From: Paraburkholderia sediminicola
Lineage (GTDB): Bacteria; Pseudomonadota; Gammaproteobacteria; Burkholderiales; Burkholderiaceae
Assembly: GCF_902859805.1 (NCBI RefSeq)
Contig: NZ_CADIKC010000002.1
Span: 764,730-828,729, forward strand
Length of the DNA stretch: 64,000 bases
Direction: 5' to 3'
The notes beneath the pieces are model-generated. The model was not told where the DNA came from, did no database searches, and worked only from the letters and a program-made list of their open reading frames with translations. Each line of letters opens with the position of its first letter. The first letter of the stretch is position 1. Made by a program: the position numbers and the translations under genes. Shown here piece after piece: positions 54,020 through 61,901 of the stretch.

Positions 54020-54966
54020 GATGTCGTTTCCTGAAGGTCGAAGACGGGACCGTCCCAGCACACGCGGCGATAGGTCAGTTCGTCGGAACCGGCTGACTTG
54101 CGGAACGGGCGCACACACGCATAGCACGCACCGATCGCGCAGCCCATGTGCTGCTCAAGCGCGATTTGTCCGGGAATCTGCAATTCCGCTGCAACGCGTT
54201 GAAGCATCGACAGCAACCGGTTCGACCCGCACGTCGTCGCAAAAGTGACAGGCCGGGACGCGTGGAGGCGACGGATCAGGTGCTCGACCTGAACCACGTC
54301 GCTGGTCTGGTCGTCGTCGGTGACGATGACGATGTCGGCCCCTGCGTCGCGCAAATAGTCCGCCGACATCACCAGCGACGGACTGCGCGCACTCAGCACG
54401 GCTGTCACGTGAGCGCCCGCCGCAATCGCTTCTTGCGCAAGCGGCGCCATCGTCGCGAGGCCGACGCCGCGCGCCAGCAGCAGCACGTGAGCCGCGCCTG
54501 CCGTCGCGGGAAGATCGAAGCCCTTGCCGAGCGGTCCAAGCGCGTCGAGCGTGTCGCCCCTGTTCAGTTGCGCGAGGCCACGCGTGCCGACGCCCTGCAC
54601 CTTGTAAAGAAACTCGATGCGCTGATTGTCCGGTACAACGCGATAGATGCTCATCGGACGGCGCAAATAAGGCACTTCATCGTTTGAAGGCGGACACGCC
54701 AGATGGAAAAACTGCCCGGCGCGCACGGTCAGCGCGAGATCGGGTGCGCTCAACACGAGATGCTTGTATTCCGGATTCACCCATTCGTTCGAACGCACGA
54801 CACACTGGTTCTCCGCAATCGATAGCATCTGGCTGCACGTTGGATCCTTGCCTGACGTTGGATCGTTACGATGCGCGCATAGCGGAACTACATTGCCCGG
54901 TGCACGCGCTTCGTTGCCCGATGCGGGATTCTCCGCCGCGCAGGTATCTGTCTGTAAGCTTGTCAT
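54013..54966 (-). CDS. PyrK-like FAD/[2Fe-2S] electron-transfer subunit
   Basis: A 317-residue protein of the PyrK/ferredoxin-NADP reductase type. It has FAD-binding 'LRRPMSIYRV', 'YKVQGVGTRGLAQL', the nucleotide-binding region 'LLLARGVGLATMAPLA', and C-terminal cluster ligands in 'MGCAIGACYACVRPF' and 'RRVCWDGPVF'. It would pass electrons between NAD(P)H and the PyrD-like partner. The N-terminal 45 residues before 'MLSIAENQCVV' are an unusual Cys-containing extension; ATG 54828 is an internal alternative, but the ATGA overlap at 54966 favours the long form. Confidence 0.85.
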   Translation of the reverse strand: MTSLQTDTCAAENPASGNEARAPGNVVPLCAHRNDPTSGKDPTCSQMLSIAENQCVVRSNEWVNPEYKHLVLSAPDLALTVRAGQFFHLACPPSNDEVPYLRRPMSIYRVVPDNQRIEFLYKVQGVGTRGLAQLNRGDTLDALGPLGKGFDLPATAGAAHVLLLARGVGLATMAPLAQEAIAAGAHVTAVLSARSPSLVMSADYLRDAGADIVIVTDDDQTSDVVQVEHLIRRLHASRPVTFATTCGSNRLLSMLQRVAAELQIPGQIALEQHMGCAIGACYACVRPFRKSAGSDELTYRRVCWDGPVFDLQETTSW

Positions 54967-55583
54967 GTTTCTTCCGTCATATCCTGTCGAATCAATGTCC
55001 TTTGTTCGCCCGCACGTTTCGCATTCAGCGACGCGAAGTCGCTCGCGAGCGGGAACGCCAGCGCGCCGGGCTCCATCATGTGAAGCTGCGTAAATCGCAT
55101 TTCCCGCACCAACCAGTCGCCCGACGCTTCACGCACGTACTTCTCTTCAGTGACGGCGCCGAGCATCACAGCGCGTGCGTCATCGTCGCGCAGGGCCAGT
55201 TGCCACAAGCGCCAGGTGCCGACCGCGTTGCAGGTATCGACGAATGTGAGCGTTTCGCTGACGTAGTAATGCATCGCGAATAGCCATGGCGATCGTTGAA
55301 ACCAGTCGGCTAATTTCTCGCGGCCCACCAGGTTGTCGCCGAATCCAGAGCCACCGACCCACACCGCCGTTTCGGTAAAGCATTCCGCCTGTTGACGCGC
55401 GATCTCGCGCATCACGCCCTCGGGCTGGCGCTGATAGTCAGCGGTGTATTTGGCATCGGCTAACGCCGCGTAACGCGCTTTCAGCGCACGGATGGCATCG
55501 ACCGCTTCGAGCCGCGCCACGCGCGCCTCGAGCGATGCGGCATCTCCCGCCACGGCTTTCTCGATTGGGCTGTTCATCGTCAA
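54963..55583 (-). CDS. SnoaL-like (NTF2-fold) protein
   Basis: A 206-residue SnoaL-type protein. The hallmark start is 'RVARLEAVDAIRALKARYAA' followed by 'ECFTETAVWVGG' and 'REKLADWFQRSPWLFAMHYY'. This fold serves as the small subunit of some ring-hydroxylating oxygenases and also as dehydratases, isomerases or cyclases. Within an operon carrying an oxygenase large subunit but no other small-subunit gene, it may be a beta-subunit stand-in. It is coupled by ATGA overlaps at both ends. Confidence 0.82.
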   Translation of the reverse strand: MTMNSPIEKAVAGDAASLEARVARLEAVDAIRALKARYAALADAKYTADYQRQPEGVMREIARQQAECFTETAVWVGGSGFGDNLVGREKLADWFQRSPWLFAMHYYVSETLTFVDTCNAVGTWRLWQLALRDDDARAVMLGAVTEEKYVREASGDWLVREMRFTQLHMMEPGALAFPLASDFASLNAKRAGEQRTLIRQDMTEET

Positions 55584-56839
55584 ACCAGCTCCTTCAGCGA
55601 AATCAGCGCGTCACCGAGCTGTTGCGGATCGATGCGCCTGCGTGATTTCACAAGCGCTTCCAGATGGCGCCTGTCGCGGCTCTGGTTGATCGTGACGCCA
55701 GCGCTCACGCAACCGTCACGCAGCGATATGACGGTCGCGCTCGCCGCATTCAGATCGCCGCGCACGACGGTCGTGTCGGTAGCATCAGGCACACCGGTCA
55801 CCTGAATCGCGTGGCCGAGCTGATCGGTCCACATCCACGGCGTTTCCCGATACGGCTGCGTGCGCCCCATGATGATTTCCGCGACGGCGCGTGCCTGATT
55901 CTCCGCGTTGCGCCAGGTTTCCTGGCGCAGATGAAGACCGGCGTCACTGTCGAGCGTGCAGGCGACGTCGCCGGCTGCGTAGAGCCATGGCAATTGCGGG
56001 CTTCGGCAGAACGCGTCCACGGTGATGCCGCGCGCGTCAGACAGACCTGTGTGCATCAGAAAGCGGGGATTGCAATCCACACCGATCGCGATCAGCACGC
56101 AATCCGCGTCGATGCCAAACGGTGCGCCGTTGCGCGTGGCATCAACTCGCAGCCGGAGCACATTCGTTTGTTGCCGCTCCGCTGCCACGATCCGCTCGAC
56201 GCTGACGCCCGTATGCAACTCGACGCCTCGCGCGATGTGCTGCTGCGCGAGCCAACCGGCGACGAGCGGAGGCAAGCAGCGATTCATGATGCCGTTGCCC
56301 GCTTCGAGTACGGTAACGGGCACACCGAGCGAGATCGCGGTCGATGCGACTTCCATTCCGATCACGCCCGCCCCGATGATTGCAAGCCGTCGGCAACCGG
56401 CGAGCGATTCCTTCAACGCAAGGCAGTCGTCAAGCGTTCTAAGCACATGTACGCCCGGCATTGCCTCGGTCATGAAAGCGGGACGTCGCGCCTCGCCGCC
56501 CGTGGCAACGACCATCAGGTCGAAATCGACGCTGCGGCCGTTGTTCAACTGCACGCGCCGCGCGTCGATATCGAGTGAATCGGCGCACGCGTGAATCCGC
56601 TCGATACTCGCAGCAGACAACGCGTCTGCCGACCAGAACTCCGCAGGTGCCAGCGCGAGGCTTTCCTGGGCGCTCGTGCCGAGTAACAAATCCTTGGACA
56701 GCGCCGGACGCTCATATGGCACATGCGCTTCCGCGCCGATCAGCGTGACGCGGCCGGCGTGCCCGAGCGCGCGCAAATGCTGCGCGACACGGCCGCCCGC
56801 ATGCCCCGCCCCGACAATCGCAATATGCGACGCAGTCAT
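55580..56839 (-). CDS. FAD-dependent ferredoxin reductase
   Basis: A 419-residue flavoprotein of the oxygenase-coupled ferredoxin-reductase family. Two dinucleotide-binding motifs are visible, 'HIAIVGAGHAGGRVAQHLR' for FAD and 'RLAIIGAGVIGMEVASTAI' for NAD(P)H, with 'PYERPALSKDLLLG' and 'LYAAGDVACTLDSDAG' as in the family. It should reduce the Rieske ferredoxin at 52713-53084. ATG 56839 overlaps the cupin stop by 4 bases; the longer frame to 56908 is rejected. Confidence 0.9.
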   Translation of the reverse strand: MTASHIAIVGAGHAGGRVAQHLRALGHAGRVTLIGAEAHVPYERPALSKDLLLGTSAQESLALAPAEFWSADALSAASIERIHACADSLDIDARRVQLNNGRSVDFDLMVVATGGEARRPAFMTEAMPGVHVLRTLDDCLALKESLAGCRRLAIIGAGVIGMEVASTAISLGVPVTVLEAGNGIMNRCLPPLVAGWLAQQHIARGVELHTGVSVERIVAAERQQTNVLRLRVDATRNGAPFGIDADCVLIAIGVDCNPRFLMHTGLSDARGITVDAFCRSPQLPWLYAAGDVACTLDSDAGLHLRQETWRNAENQARAVAEIIMGRTQPYRETPWMWTDQLGHAIQVTGVPDATDTTVVRGDLNAASATVISLRDGCVSAGVTINQSRDRRHLEALVKSRRRIDPQQLGDALISLKELV

Positions 56840-57168
56840 GGCCGAGGCTCCTGATCCGCAGCGGTACGCACCGTCACGCGGTACAGCACGCAGCGGTCCG
56901 ACACACACGTATAGCGACGCGGTTCGTTGGGCGGAATAAGGATCGCCTCGCCTTCAGACAGGACGTAATGCTCGTGTGCCGCGACGATGTCGACGCGCCC
57001 TTCGAGCACCGCACCGACCTCTTCGCCCAGCACGTCTTCGCCGAACTCGACGGTTTCGTCGCGTGACAGCAGTTGTGTTGTGGCGGCCAGCGCGTCTCCG
57101 TCCGCAGTCTGCATGGCCGACGATGCAACGGGCTCTGGGACCAGCAGGCACTGCTCGATGCCGGTCAC
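56836..57168 (-). CDS. Small cupin protein (copy 1)
   Basis: A 110-residue single-domain cupin ('FGEDVLGEEVGAVLEGRVDI', 'VLSEGEAILIPPNEPRRY'). The first metal-binding motif lacks the usual His-x-His pair and the second has Pro-Asn instead of His, so it may not bind a metal and could be a regulatory or structural subunit. It is coupled by 4-base overlaps to the second cupin and to the reductase. Confidence 0.75.
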   Translation of the reverse strand: MTGIEQCLLVPEPVASSAMQTADGDALAATTQLLSRDETVEFGEDVLGEEVGAVLEGRVDIVAAHEHYVLSEGEAILIPPNEPRRYTCVSDRCVLYRVTVRTAADQEPRP

Positions 57169-57581
57169 GATGCGTTCTCCCGATCGGCGAGCGGGTAATA
57201 CGGTGTTTCGTCACCGCTGCCGTATTCGGCGCGCGGCGGTGTCACAACATTGAGCCTCATGCTGACACCCGCGCCTTCGAAGCGATTCACACCGTAATGA
57301 CTCAATCCGGCCGGGATGATCATCGCCTCGCCGGCATTCATTGGCCGCTCGATTTCCGCGCCACCAGCGTGCACCTCGAAGATCGAACATGCGCCGCGCA
57401 CCTGCAACGACGCCTCCTCGCCGTGATCGTGTGCCTTCGCGGGCAAGTCGCGACCCGCGGCTTCCACAAACTTGATGACGGCAACGCTCATCGTTTGACC
57501 GATCATTGTCTTCATATAAAGTCCGTCGGCGACGACCTGCTTGAGGCCATCGTCGATTCCAAATATCCGGCACTTCGGCAT
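57165..57581 (-). CDS. Small cupin protein (copy 2)
   Basis: A 138-residue cupin with a complete-looking metal site: 'AHDHGEEASLQVRGACSIFE' gives His-x-His and Glu, and 'IIPAGLSHYGVNRFEG' gives the last His. It could be a metal-dependent dioxygenase, isomerase or a ligand sensor. ATG 57581 is behind a perfect AGGAGG ribosome site. The contrast between this metal-competent cupin and the metal-poor one next to it suggests a catalytic/non-catalytic pair, which is inference. Confidence 0.8.
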   Translation of the reverse strand: MPKCRIFGIDDGLKQVVADGLYMKTMIGQTMSVAVIKFVEAAGRDLPAKAHDHGEEASLQVRGACSIFEVHAGGAEIERPMNAGEAMIIPAGLSHYGVNRFEGAGVSMRLNVVTPPRAEYGSGDETPYYPLADRENAS

Positions 57582-57619
57582 AACGCCCTCCTGATCCGAA
57601 TTAGCACGTCGCGGCGGTT

Positions 57620-58012
57620 TCAGATTGCCGGACGCATCGTGAACGTTTCATCGGCGACGAACCGGCGCGGATCGTATCCGTCGATCACCGCCGGCTGCTG
57701 GTAAAACTCGACGGCCGGCGCGATCTCCGCAAACGAGAGCAACAGGTACATCAGCGTTTTCGCTTCTTCTGGCAGACTGGCGAGTTCGTACTGGTTCAAC
57801 CATGCGACGATCTCATCGACTTTCGGTAGCATCGCTTCCTTGAACTCGACGATCGCCTCCATGCCGACGGTATGCCGCTGCGTGTTGCGCTGAGTCTCGG
57901 TGGGCAGCGCCCATATCCCGACAAAACAGGCCAGATCGCTGAACGCTTCGGGTAGCGCGAGCGACACGGTTCGCGCCTCACGCTTGGGCATGACGATGAC
58001 TTTCTGTTCCAT
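57620..58012 (-). CDS. Small protein of unknown function in Rieske operon
   Basis: A 130-residue protein I do not recognise. It has no signal peptide or TM segment, is mostly helical, and has 'HTVGMEAIVEFKEAMLPKVD' and 'ELASLPEEAKTLMYLLLSFA' as its most distinctive stretches. I start at ATG 58012, 8 bases after a GGAG site; a GTG at 58021 overlaps the oxygenase stop. Its position right after the oxygenase large subunit suggests an accessory factor of the oxygenase. Confidence 0.7.
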   Translation of the reverse strand: MEQKVIVMPKREARTVSLALPEAFSDLACFVGIWALPTETQRNTQRHTVGMEAIVEFKEAMLPKVDEIVAWLNQYELASLPEEAKTLMYLLLSFAEIAPAVEFYQQPAVIDGYDPRRFVADETFTMRPAI

Positions 58013-58017
58013 GACCT

Positions 58018-59346
58018 TCACTCCGTAACCGCTTCGGCTTTGCTGACGGCTGCTTTAGCTTCCGCTTCTGTTTCCGCTTCGGCCAGCAGGCGTTCGATGA
58101 CGTGATAGCTATGACGAACCAGCAGTTCGTTGTCCTGCAGCACCATGAATTTCTTCACGCCCGTTTCCGCAGCACGCTGCGTGCGTTCGAGCGTGCTCAG
58201 GTCTTCGAGGAGCACGTCGCGCAGCGCCACTTTCATGTATTCGAGGAAGAAACGGCCGCCTGGTGTCGTCATCTCCGGGTAGTACACGCGCGCTTCGAGC
58301 AGCGTCCTGTTGTGCGCGATCGGCCGGAAGTTGTAGGCCTGACAATAGTTCGGCCGCAGCGACAGATAAAAGTCTGGAAACACGACGTTAATGTCGAATA
58401 GCCAGTTCGGACTTTTGGTCCAGTTCACGCCTTTGGGTAATGCATCGAGCGGAAATGCATGGCGTGCACTGCCGATGCCCGCACGCAACGCGGACGCGGC
58501 AATCGGTCGTTTTGAACCGGCGTCGGACAGCGCCTCACTGGCGGCCGCGCCACCCGACGTAACCGCTTTCGGATTGCCGTAGACCGACTTCTGGTTACCC
58601 GCGAGAGACAATCGTCGATGCAAGTCGCCGCACAGCGCGTCGAGCGGCGGCATGCTTCCACCCTCACTCCTGTCAATTGCATCGGCGATCGAATTGCCGT
58701 GTACATACGCGACGTGATACGCCTCCTGGAACGCGTCGAGCGCCAGCTTCCAGTTGCAATCGACCACTGTTTCCCATGCAAAACCGACCGTCATCTTGTC
58801 GAACGGATAGCCTTCGATGTCGCCGTACATCGGCTTCATGAAGTCGTCCAGCGACACCTTCGGTTCCGGATCCATGTTGACGAAGATGAAGCCCTGCCAC
58901 ACGTCGCAAGCGACGCGGGTCAGCGCGTAATCCTTGAAATCGATCCCGAAGAAACACTTTTCGTCCGGCACGCCCGTCAGCTTGCCGTCGAGGTCGTACG
59001 CCCAGCCGTGAAACTTGCAGAAGAACTTGCGCGTGTGGCCGGCCTTGTCATACGCAATCTGGTTGAGCCGGTGCGAACACACGTTGTGCATCGCGCGAAT
59101 CTGGCCCTGCTTGTTGCGCACCACGATGATTTCGGTGTCGCAAGCGTCCAGTTTTTTAACGAAGTAGTCGCCAGCGGTGGGAATCTCCTCCACCCGGCCG
59201 ACCTGCAGCCAGGTCTTCTTGAAGATATGGGCCTTTTCCCGCTCGTAGTACTCGGCCGAAATGTAAGGTTCGACCGGGATCAACCCCGAGCCGAGATGCG
59301 CGTATCGCGCAGTGAGCGTGCCTTCCGGGGCGGGTATCTCGTTCAT
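58018..59346 (-). CDS. Rieske non-heme iron oxygenase, large subunit
   Basis: A 442-residue ring-hydroxylating oxygenase alpha subunit. The Rieske cluster ligands are Cys90/His92 ('CSHRLNQI') and Cys110/His113 ('CKFHGWAYDLDG'). The mononuclear iron site has Asp204 as the bridging residue and the two His of 'EAYHVAYVH' (His211 and His216). The stretch 'NWKLALDAFQEAYHVAYVHG' is typical. It is the first gene of an eleven-gene leftward operon with a TetR gene divergent from it. Substrate unknown; no close relation to a named oxygenase could be fixed by eye. Confidence 0.92.
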   Translation of the reverse strand: MNEIPAPEGTLTARYAHLGSGLIPVEPYISAEYYEREKAHIFKKTWLQVGRVEEIPTAGDYFVKKLDACDTEIIVVRNKQGQIRAMHNVCSHRLNQIAYDKAGHTRKFFCKFHGWAYDLDGKLTGVPDEKCFFGIDFKDYALTRVACDVWQGFIFVNMDPEPKVSLDDFMKPMYGDIEGYPFDKMTVGFAWETVVDCNWKLALDAFQEAYHVAYVHGNSIADAIDRSEGGSMPPLDALCGDLHRRLSLAGNQKSVYGNPKAVTSGGAAASEALSDAGSKRPIAASALRAGIGSARHAFPLDALPKGVNWTKSPNWLFDINVVFPDFYLSLRPNYCQAYNFRPIAHNRTLLEARVYYPEMTTPGGRFFLEYMKVALRDVLLEDLSTLERTQRAAETGVKKFMVLQDNELLVRHSYHVIERLLAEAETEAEAKAAVSKAEAVTE

Positions 59347-59382
59347 CAGCAGAAATCCTCAACAGGAAAGTACGATTCGCTT

Positions 59383-59424
59383 AATAACGAATGTCATTCT
59401 GTTTTCGAAAAATTGTGCTGTCAA
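59383..59424 (-). promoter_or_regulatory. Promoter and palindromic operator for the Rieske operon
   Basis: On the - strand, TTGACA (59424-59419) and CAGAAT (59401-59396) are spaced 17 bases, a good -35/-10 pair 50 bases before the oxygenase start. The palindrome GAATG-T-CATTC at 59389-59399 covers the -10 box. The surrounding AATAA-GAATG-Y-CATTCTGT-TT sequence recurs upstream of the transporter gene (60251-60273). The likely binder is the divergent TetR protein, as a repressor. Confidence 0.72.
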
Positions 59425-59571
59425 GTCTTTCCGGCCAAACGTGTTGAGCGCCGATATGCGTCCCGATCACTCACGTCGCAAGGACGGTTGCTAGAATGAC
59501 GAGCGTGCAGCGGGGATATCGCTCCGCCCCTCTCCGCCAGAATGTGAAAACCAACCGATTCAGGGGATCCA

Positions 59572-60162
59572 GTGCCGCAGGTAAAAAAAGCAGAAGTACG
59601 GGAGGCGATTCTGGCCGCCGCATTTTCGGCGTTCAGCGAGAAGGGCTATTCCGCGACCACGATGACCGAAATCGCGCGCCAGGCCGGCACGACCGTGGCC
59701 AATCTCTACGTCTATTTCGATTCGAAGCTCATCATCCTGTACGAGCTCTACCAGCCGTGGCTGATGAAGCAGCTCGACGCGCTTCGAGCGGAAGTGGTGC
59801 TGCTATCCAATCCGAAGAAAAAGATACGACGAATCCTGACGGGCCTCTGGGCCGACATTCCAGCCTCCGACCAGGCGTTCGCGAATGCGCTGATCGACGC
59901 ATTGGCAAGCGCGCCGCCGAACATGGGAAAGCCCGTGAAACTGCTCGATTCGGTGGAGGGATTTCTAACCAGGCTGCTGCGCGAATCGTTGCCGCCCGAA
60001 CGCGCGGAAGTCGCACGCGACGATCTGATCTCGCATGTGATCTGGATGGCGTTCGACGGCTTCGTCATCAACCATCGGATCGGCGACGTGCGGGATATCG
60101 AGCGAATCGCCGCATTGATGACTGATCTGCTGCTAGGCGACACGGGTCCGAAGGCCCGCTAA
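59572..60162 (+). CDS. TetR-family transcriptional regulator
   Basis: A 196-residue TetR regulator. The helix-turn-helix is at about residues 25-46 ('TTMTEIARQAGTTVANLYVY'), followed by a helical ligand-binding domain. Translation starts at GTG 59572 behind a GGGGA site. It is divergent from the Rieske operon and upstream of the AAHS transporter gene, and the two matching palindromes are its probable operators. Confidence 0.92.
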   Translation: MPQVKKAEVREAILAAAFSAFSEKGYSATTMTEIARQAGTTVANLYVYFDSKLIILYELYQPWLMKQLDALRAEVVLLSNPKKKIRRILTGLWADIPASDQAFANALIDALASAPPNMGKPVKLLDSVEGFLTRLLRESLPPERAEVARDDLISHVIWMAFDGFVINHRIGDVRDIERIAALMTDLLLGDTGPKAR

Positions 60163-60467
60163 ACACTGTGGCGCCGGTTCCCGCCGATGCGCTCGCAAGC
60201 TGTCTGAAGAAAAAATAGAAAGACAATTTTGAAATTCTTTGACACGCCACAATAAAGAATGCCATTCTGTATTTAGGCCGCAACGTCGGCTGCTTTCCGC
60301 GCGTATCCGGATTCGAAGCGACGCAACGGCCGCCTGGTGCATCGGCCCTGGCGTCGCGTCCGGCCGCCCCTTGTGGGCAGATGGCATCGCACACAAGACT
60401 GGTCACGAGCGGGAGGCCATAACGTCCTACCCATGATCTGTGTTGCTCACCACCTGAGGTGTCTTCG
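60163..60467. other. Intergenic region upstream of the AAHS transporter
   Basis: A 305-base gap with the TetR-type operator described separately and a TTGACA box at 60239-60244. Bases 60205-60275 are AT-rich. I see no coding frame here. Confidence 0.5.
60251..60273 (+). promoter_or_regulatory. Second copy of the TetR-type palindrome, upstream of transporter
   Basis: GAATG-C-CATTC at 60257-60267 (AGAATGCCATTCT at 60256-60268) is embedded in AATAA-GAATG-C-CATTCTGT-TT, the same extended sequence as at 59383-59405. It lies 12 bases downstream of TTGACA (60239-60244), about 200 bases before the transporter start. This supports joint control of transporter and oxygenase operon. Confidence 0.7.
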
Positions 60468-61817
60468 ATGGCCGCACTATCCGATAGTTCAGCAAGCCCC
60501 GCGTTCGATCCACCTGCGCGAACCACCTATCTCGTTCTGATCCTCTGTTTCCTGACGATTGTCGCTGAAGGCTACGACATCGGCGTGATGGGAACGATCG
60601 TGCCGTCTCTGCTCGCCGATCAGACATGGAAGCTGACACCGATCGAAATTGGCGCAATGGGCAGTGCCGCGCTGTTCGGCACGCTGTTCGGCTCATACTT
60701 CATCAGCGTCGTCAGCGATCTGGTTGGCCGCAAGGGACTGTTGATTGGATGCGTCGCGCTGTTTTCGGTGTCGATGCTCGGCGCCGCCTGGGCGCCAACG
60801 CCTTTTGCATTTTCAGTCGCGCGGTTTGCCGGCGGACTGGGTCTGGGTGGTGTCATTTCCGCCGCTGCCGCGCTAACGGTCGAGTATTCGCCAGCCGGGA
60901 AACGCAATCTGAACTTTGCACTGATGTACTCGGGTTATTCGATTGGCGCGCTGCTGTCGGCATTGATTGGGATCGCTTTTCTGGGTTCGCATGGATGGCG
61001 TTTCGTCGTCGCGCTCGGCGCAAGTCCGCTCATCGCGCTTCCATTTCTGCTTTACCTGCTGCCTGAATCGCTCGATTTCCTGATTGCTCGTGGAAAACAG
61101 ACACAGGCGCAAGTTCTCGCCGCAAAACTCGGTATCAAGATGTCCGGCCTGGAACGGCTCGCGAAAGACGCACTGCCCAAGCCTTCGATCGGCGCCGTGT
61201 TTGGCGAAGTGTTCTCAAAACAGAATCGATGGGCGACGGTCAGTCTCTGGATCGCGCAGGTCGCCGCCGTCCTCGTGATCTATGGATTGGGGACATGGCT
61301 GCCGCAGTTGATGCGCAAACTCGGCTACGACCTGGGCCCGAGCCTGTCGTTTCTCGCTGTCTTCATGTTGTCGTCCGCAATTGGCGGAATTCTGATCGGT
61401 CGAATCAGCGACCGCCTGGGCGTACGTAAAACCATCTGCGGCGGATACGTGATCGGCGCGCTGGCAATCTCGGGGCTCGCGATCAAGAGCAGTCTCGCCG
61501 TCAACTACATCCTCGTCGCGCTGGCTGGCTTCGGCAGCATCGGCGTCGCGATGGTTCAACTCGGCTTCATCGCCAACTACTACCGCGCTCATGCAAGGGC
61601 GAGCGCAACGGGTTGGGCCGTGGGCATCGGCCGCTTCGGCGCGATGAGCGGCCCGATGGTGGGCGCCTATCTGGCGGCACAAGGTGTCGACGTCAAGTGG
61701 AATTTCTTCGCCTTCGCGGGATCGGCGCTCGTCGCGGCCATGGCTATCGCACTGACACGCAATCCTGAGCGCAGCCACTCGTTTCAGAACTCGATGGGGA
61801 TTCCTGTCGAAAATTAA
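60468..61817 (+). CDS. AAHS-family aromatic acid:H+ symporter (MFS)
   Basis: A 449-residue twelve-TM transporter with the aromatic acid symporter pattern 'EGYDIGVMGTIVPSLLADQ' in TM1 and 'DLVGRKGLLIGCVALFSVSM' in the first cytoplasmic loop. Relatives such as PcaK and BenK import benzoate-like acids. ATG 60468 has GAGG 8 bases upstream; a GTG at 60459 is also in frame. Shared operators suggest it imports the oxygenase operon's substrate. Confidence 0.88.
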   Translation: MAALSDSSASPAFDPPARTTYLVLILCFLTIVAEGYDIGVMGTIVPSLLADQTWKLTPIEIGAMGSAALFGTLFGSYFISVVSDLVGRKGLLIGCVALFSVSMLGAAWAPTPFAFSVARFAGGLGLGGVISAAAALTVEYSPAGKRNLNFALMYSGYSIGALLSALIGIAFLGSHGWRFVVALGASPLIALPFLLYLLPESLDFLIARGKQTQAQVLAAKLGIKMSGLERLAKDALPKPSIGAVFGEVFSKQNRWATVSLWIAQVAAVLVIYGLGTWLPQLMRKLGYDLGPSLSFLAVFMLSSAIGGILIGRISDRLGVRKTICGGYVIGALAISGLAIKSSLAVNYILVALAGFGSIGVAMVQLGFIANYYRAHARASATGWAVGIGRFGAMSGPMVGAYLAAQGVDVKWNFFAFAGSALVAAMAIALTRNPERSHSFQNSMGIPVEN

Positions 61818-61901
61818 TTCTCTAAAAAACAACAATATATTTAGACATACAAATTAATAGCCTGGGCAACGGGGATTTGCAATGCATCCGCAGACAACAC
61901 C

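Noticed and set aside
53081..54966. PyrD and PyrK as the housekeeping pyrimidine biosynthesis enzymes
   Set aside because: They sit inside an oxygenase operon and the PyrD-like protein has lost orotate-binding residues. Proteobacteria normally use class 2 PyrD for biosynthesis.
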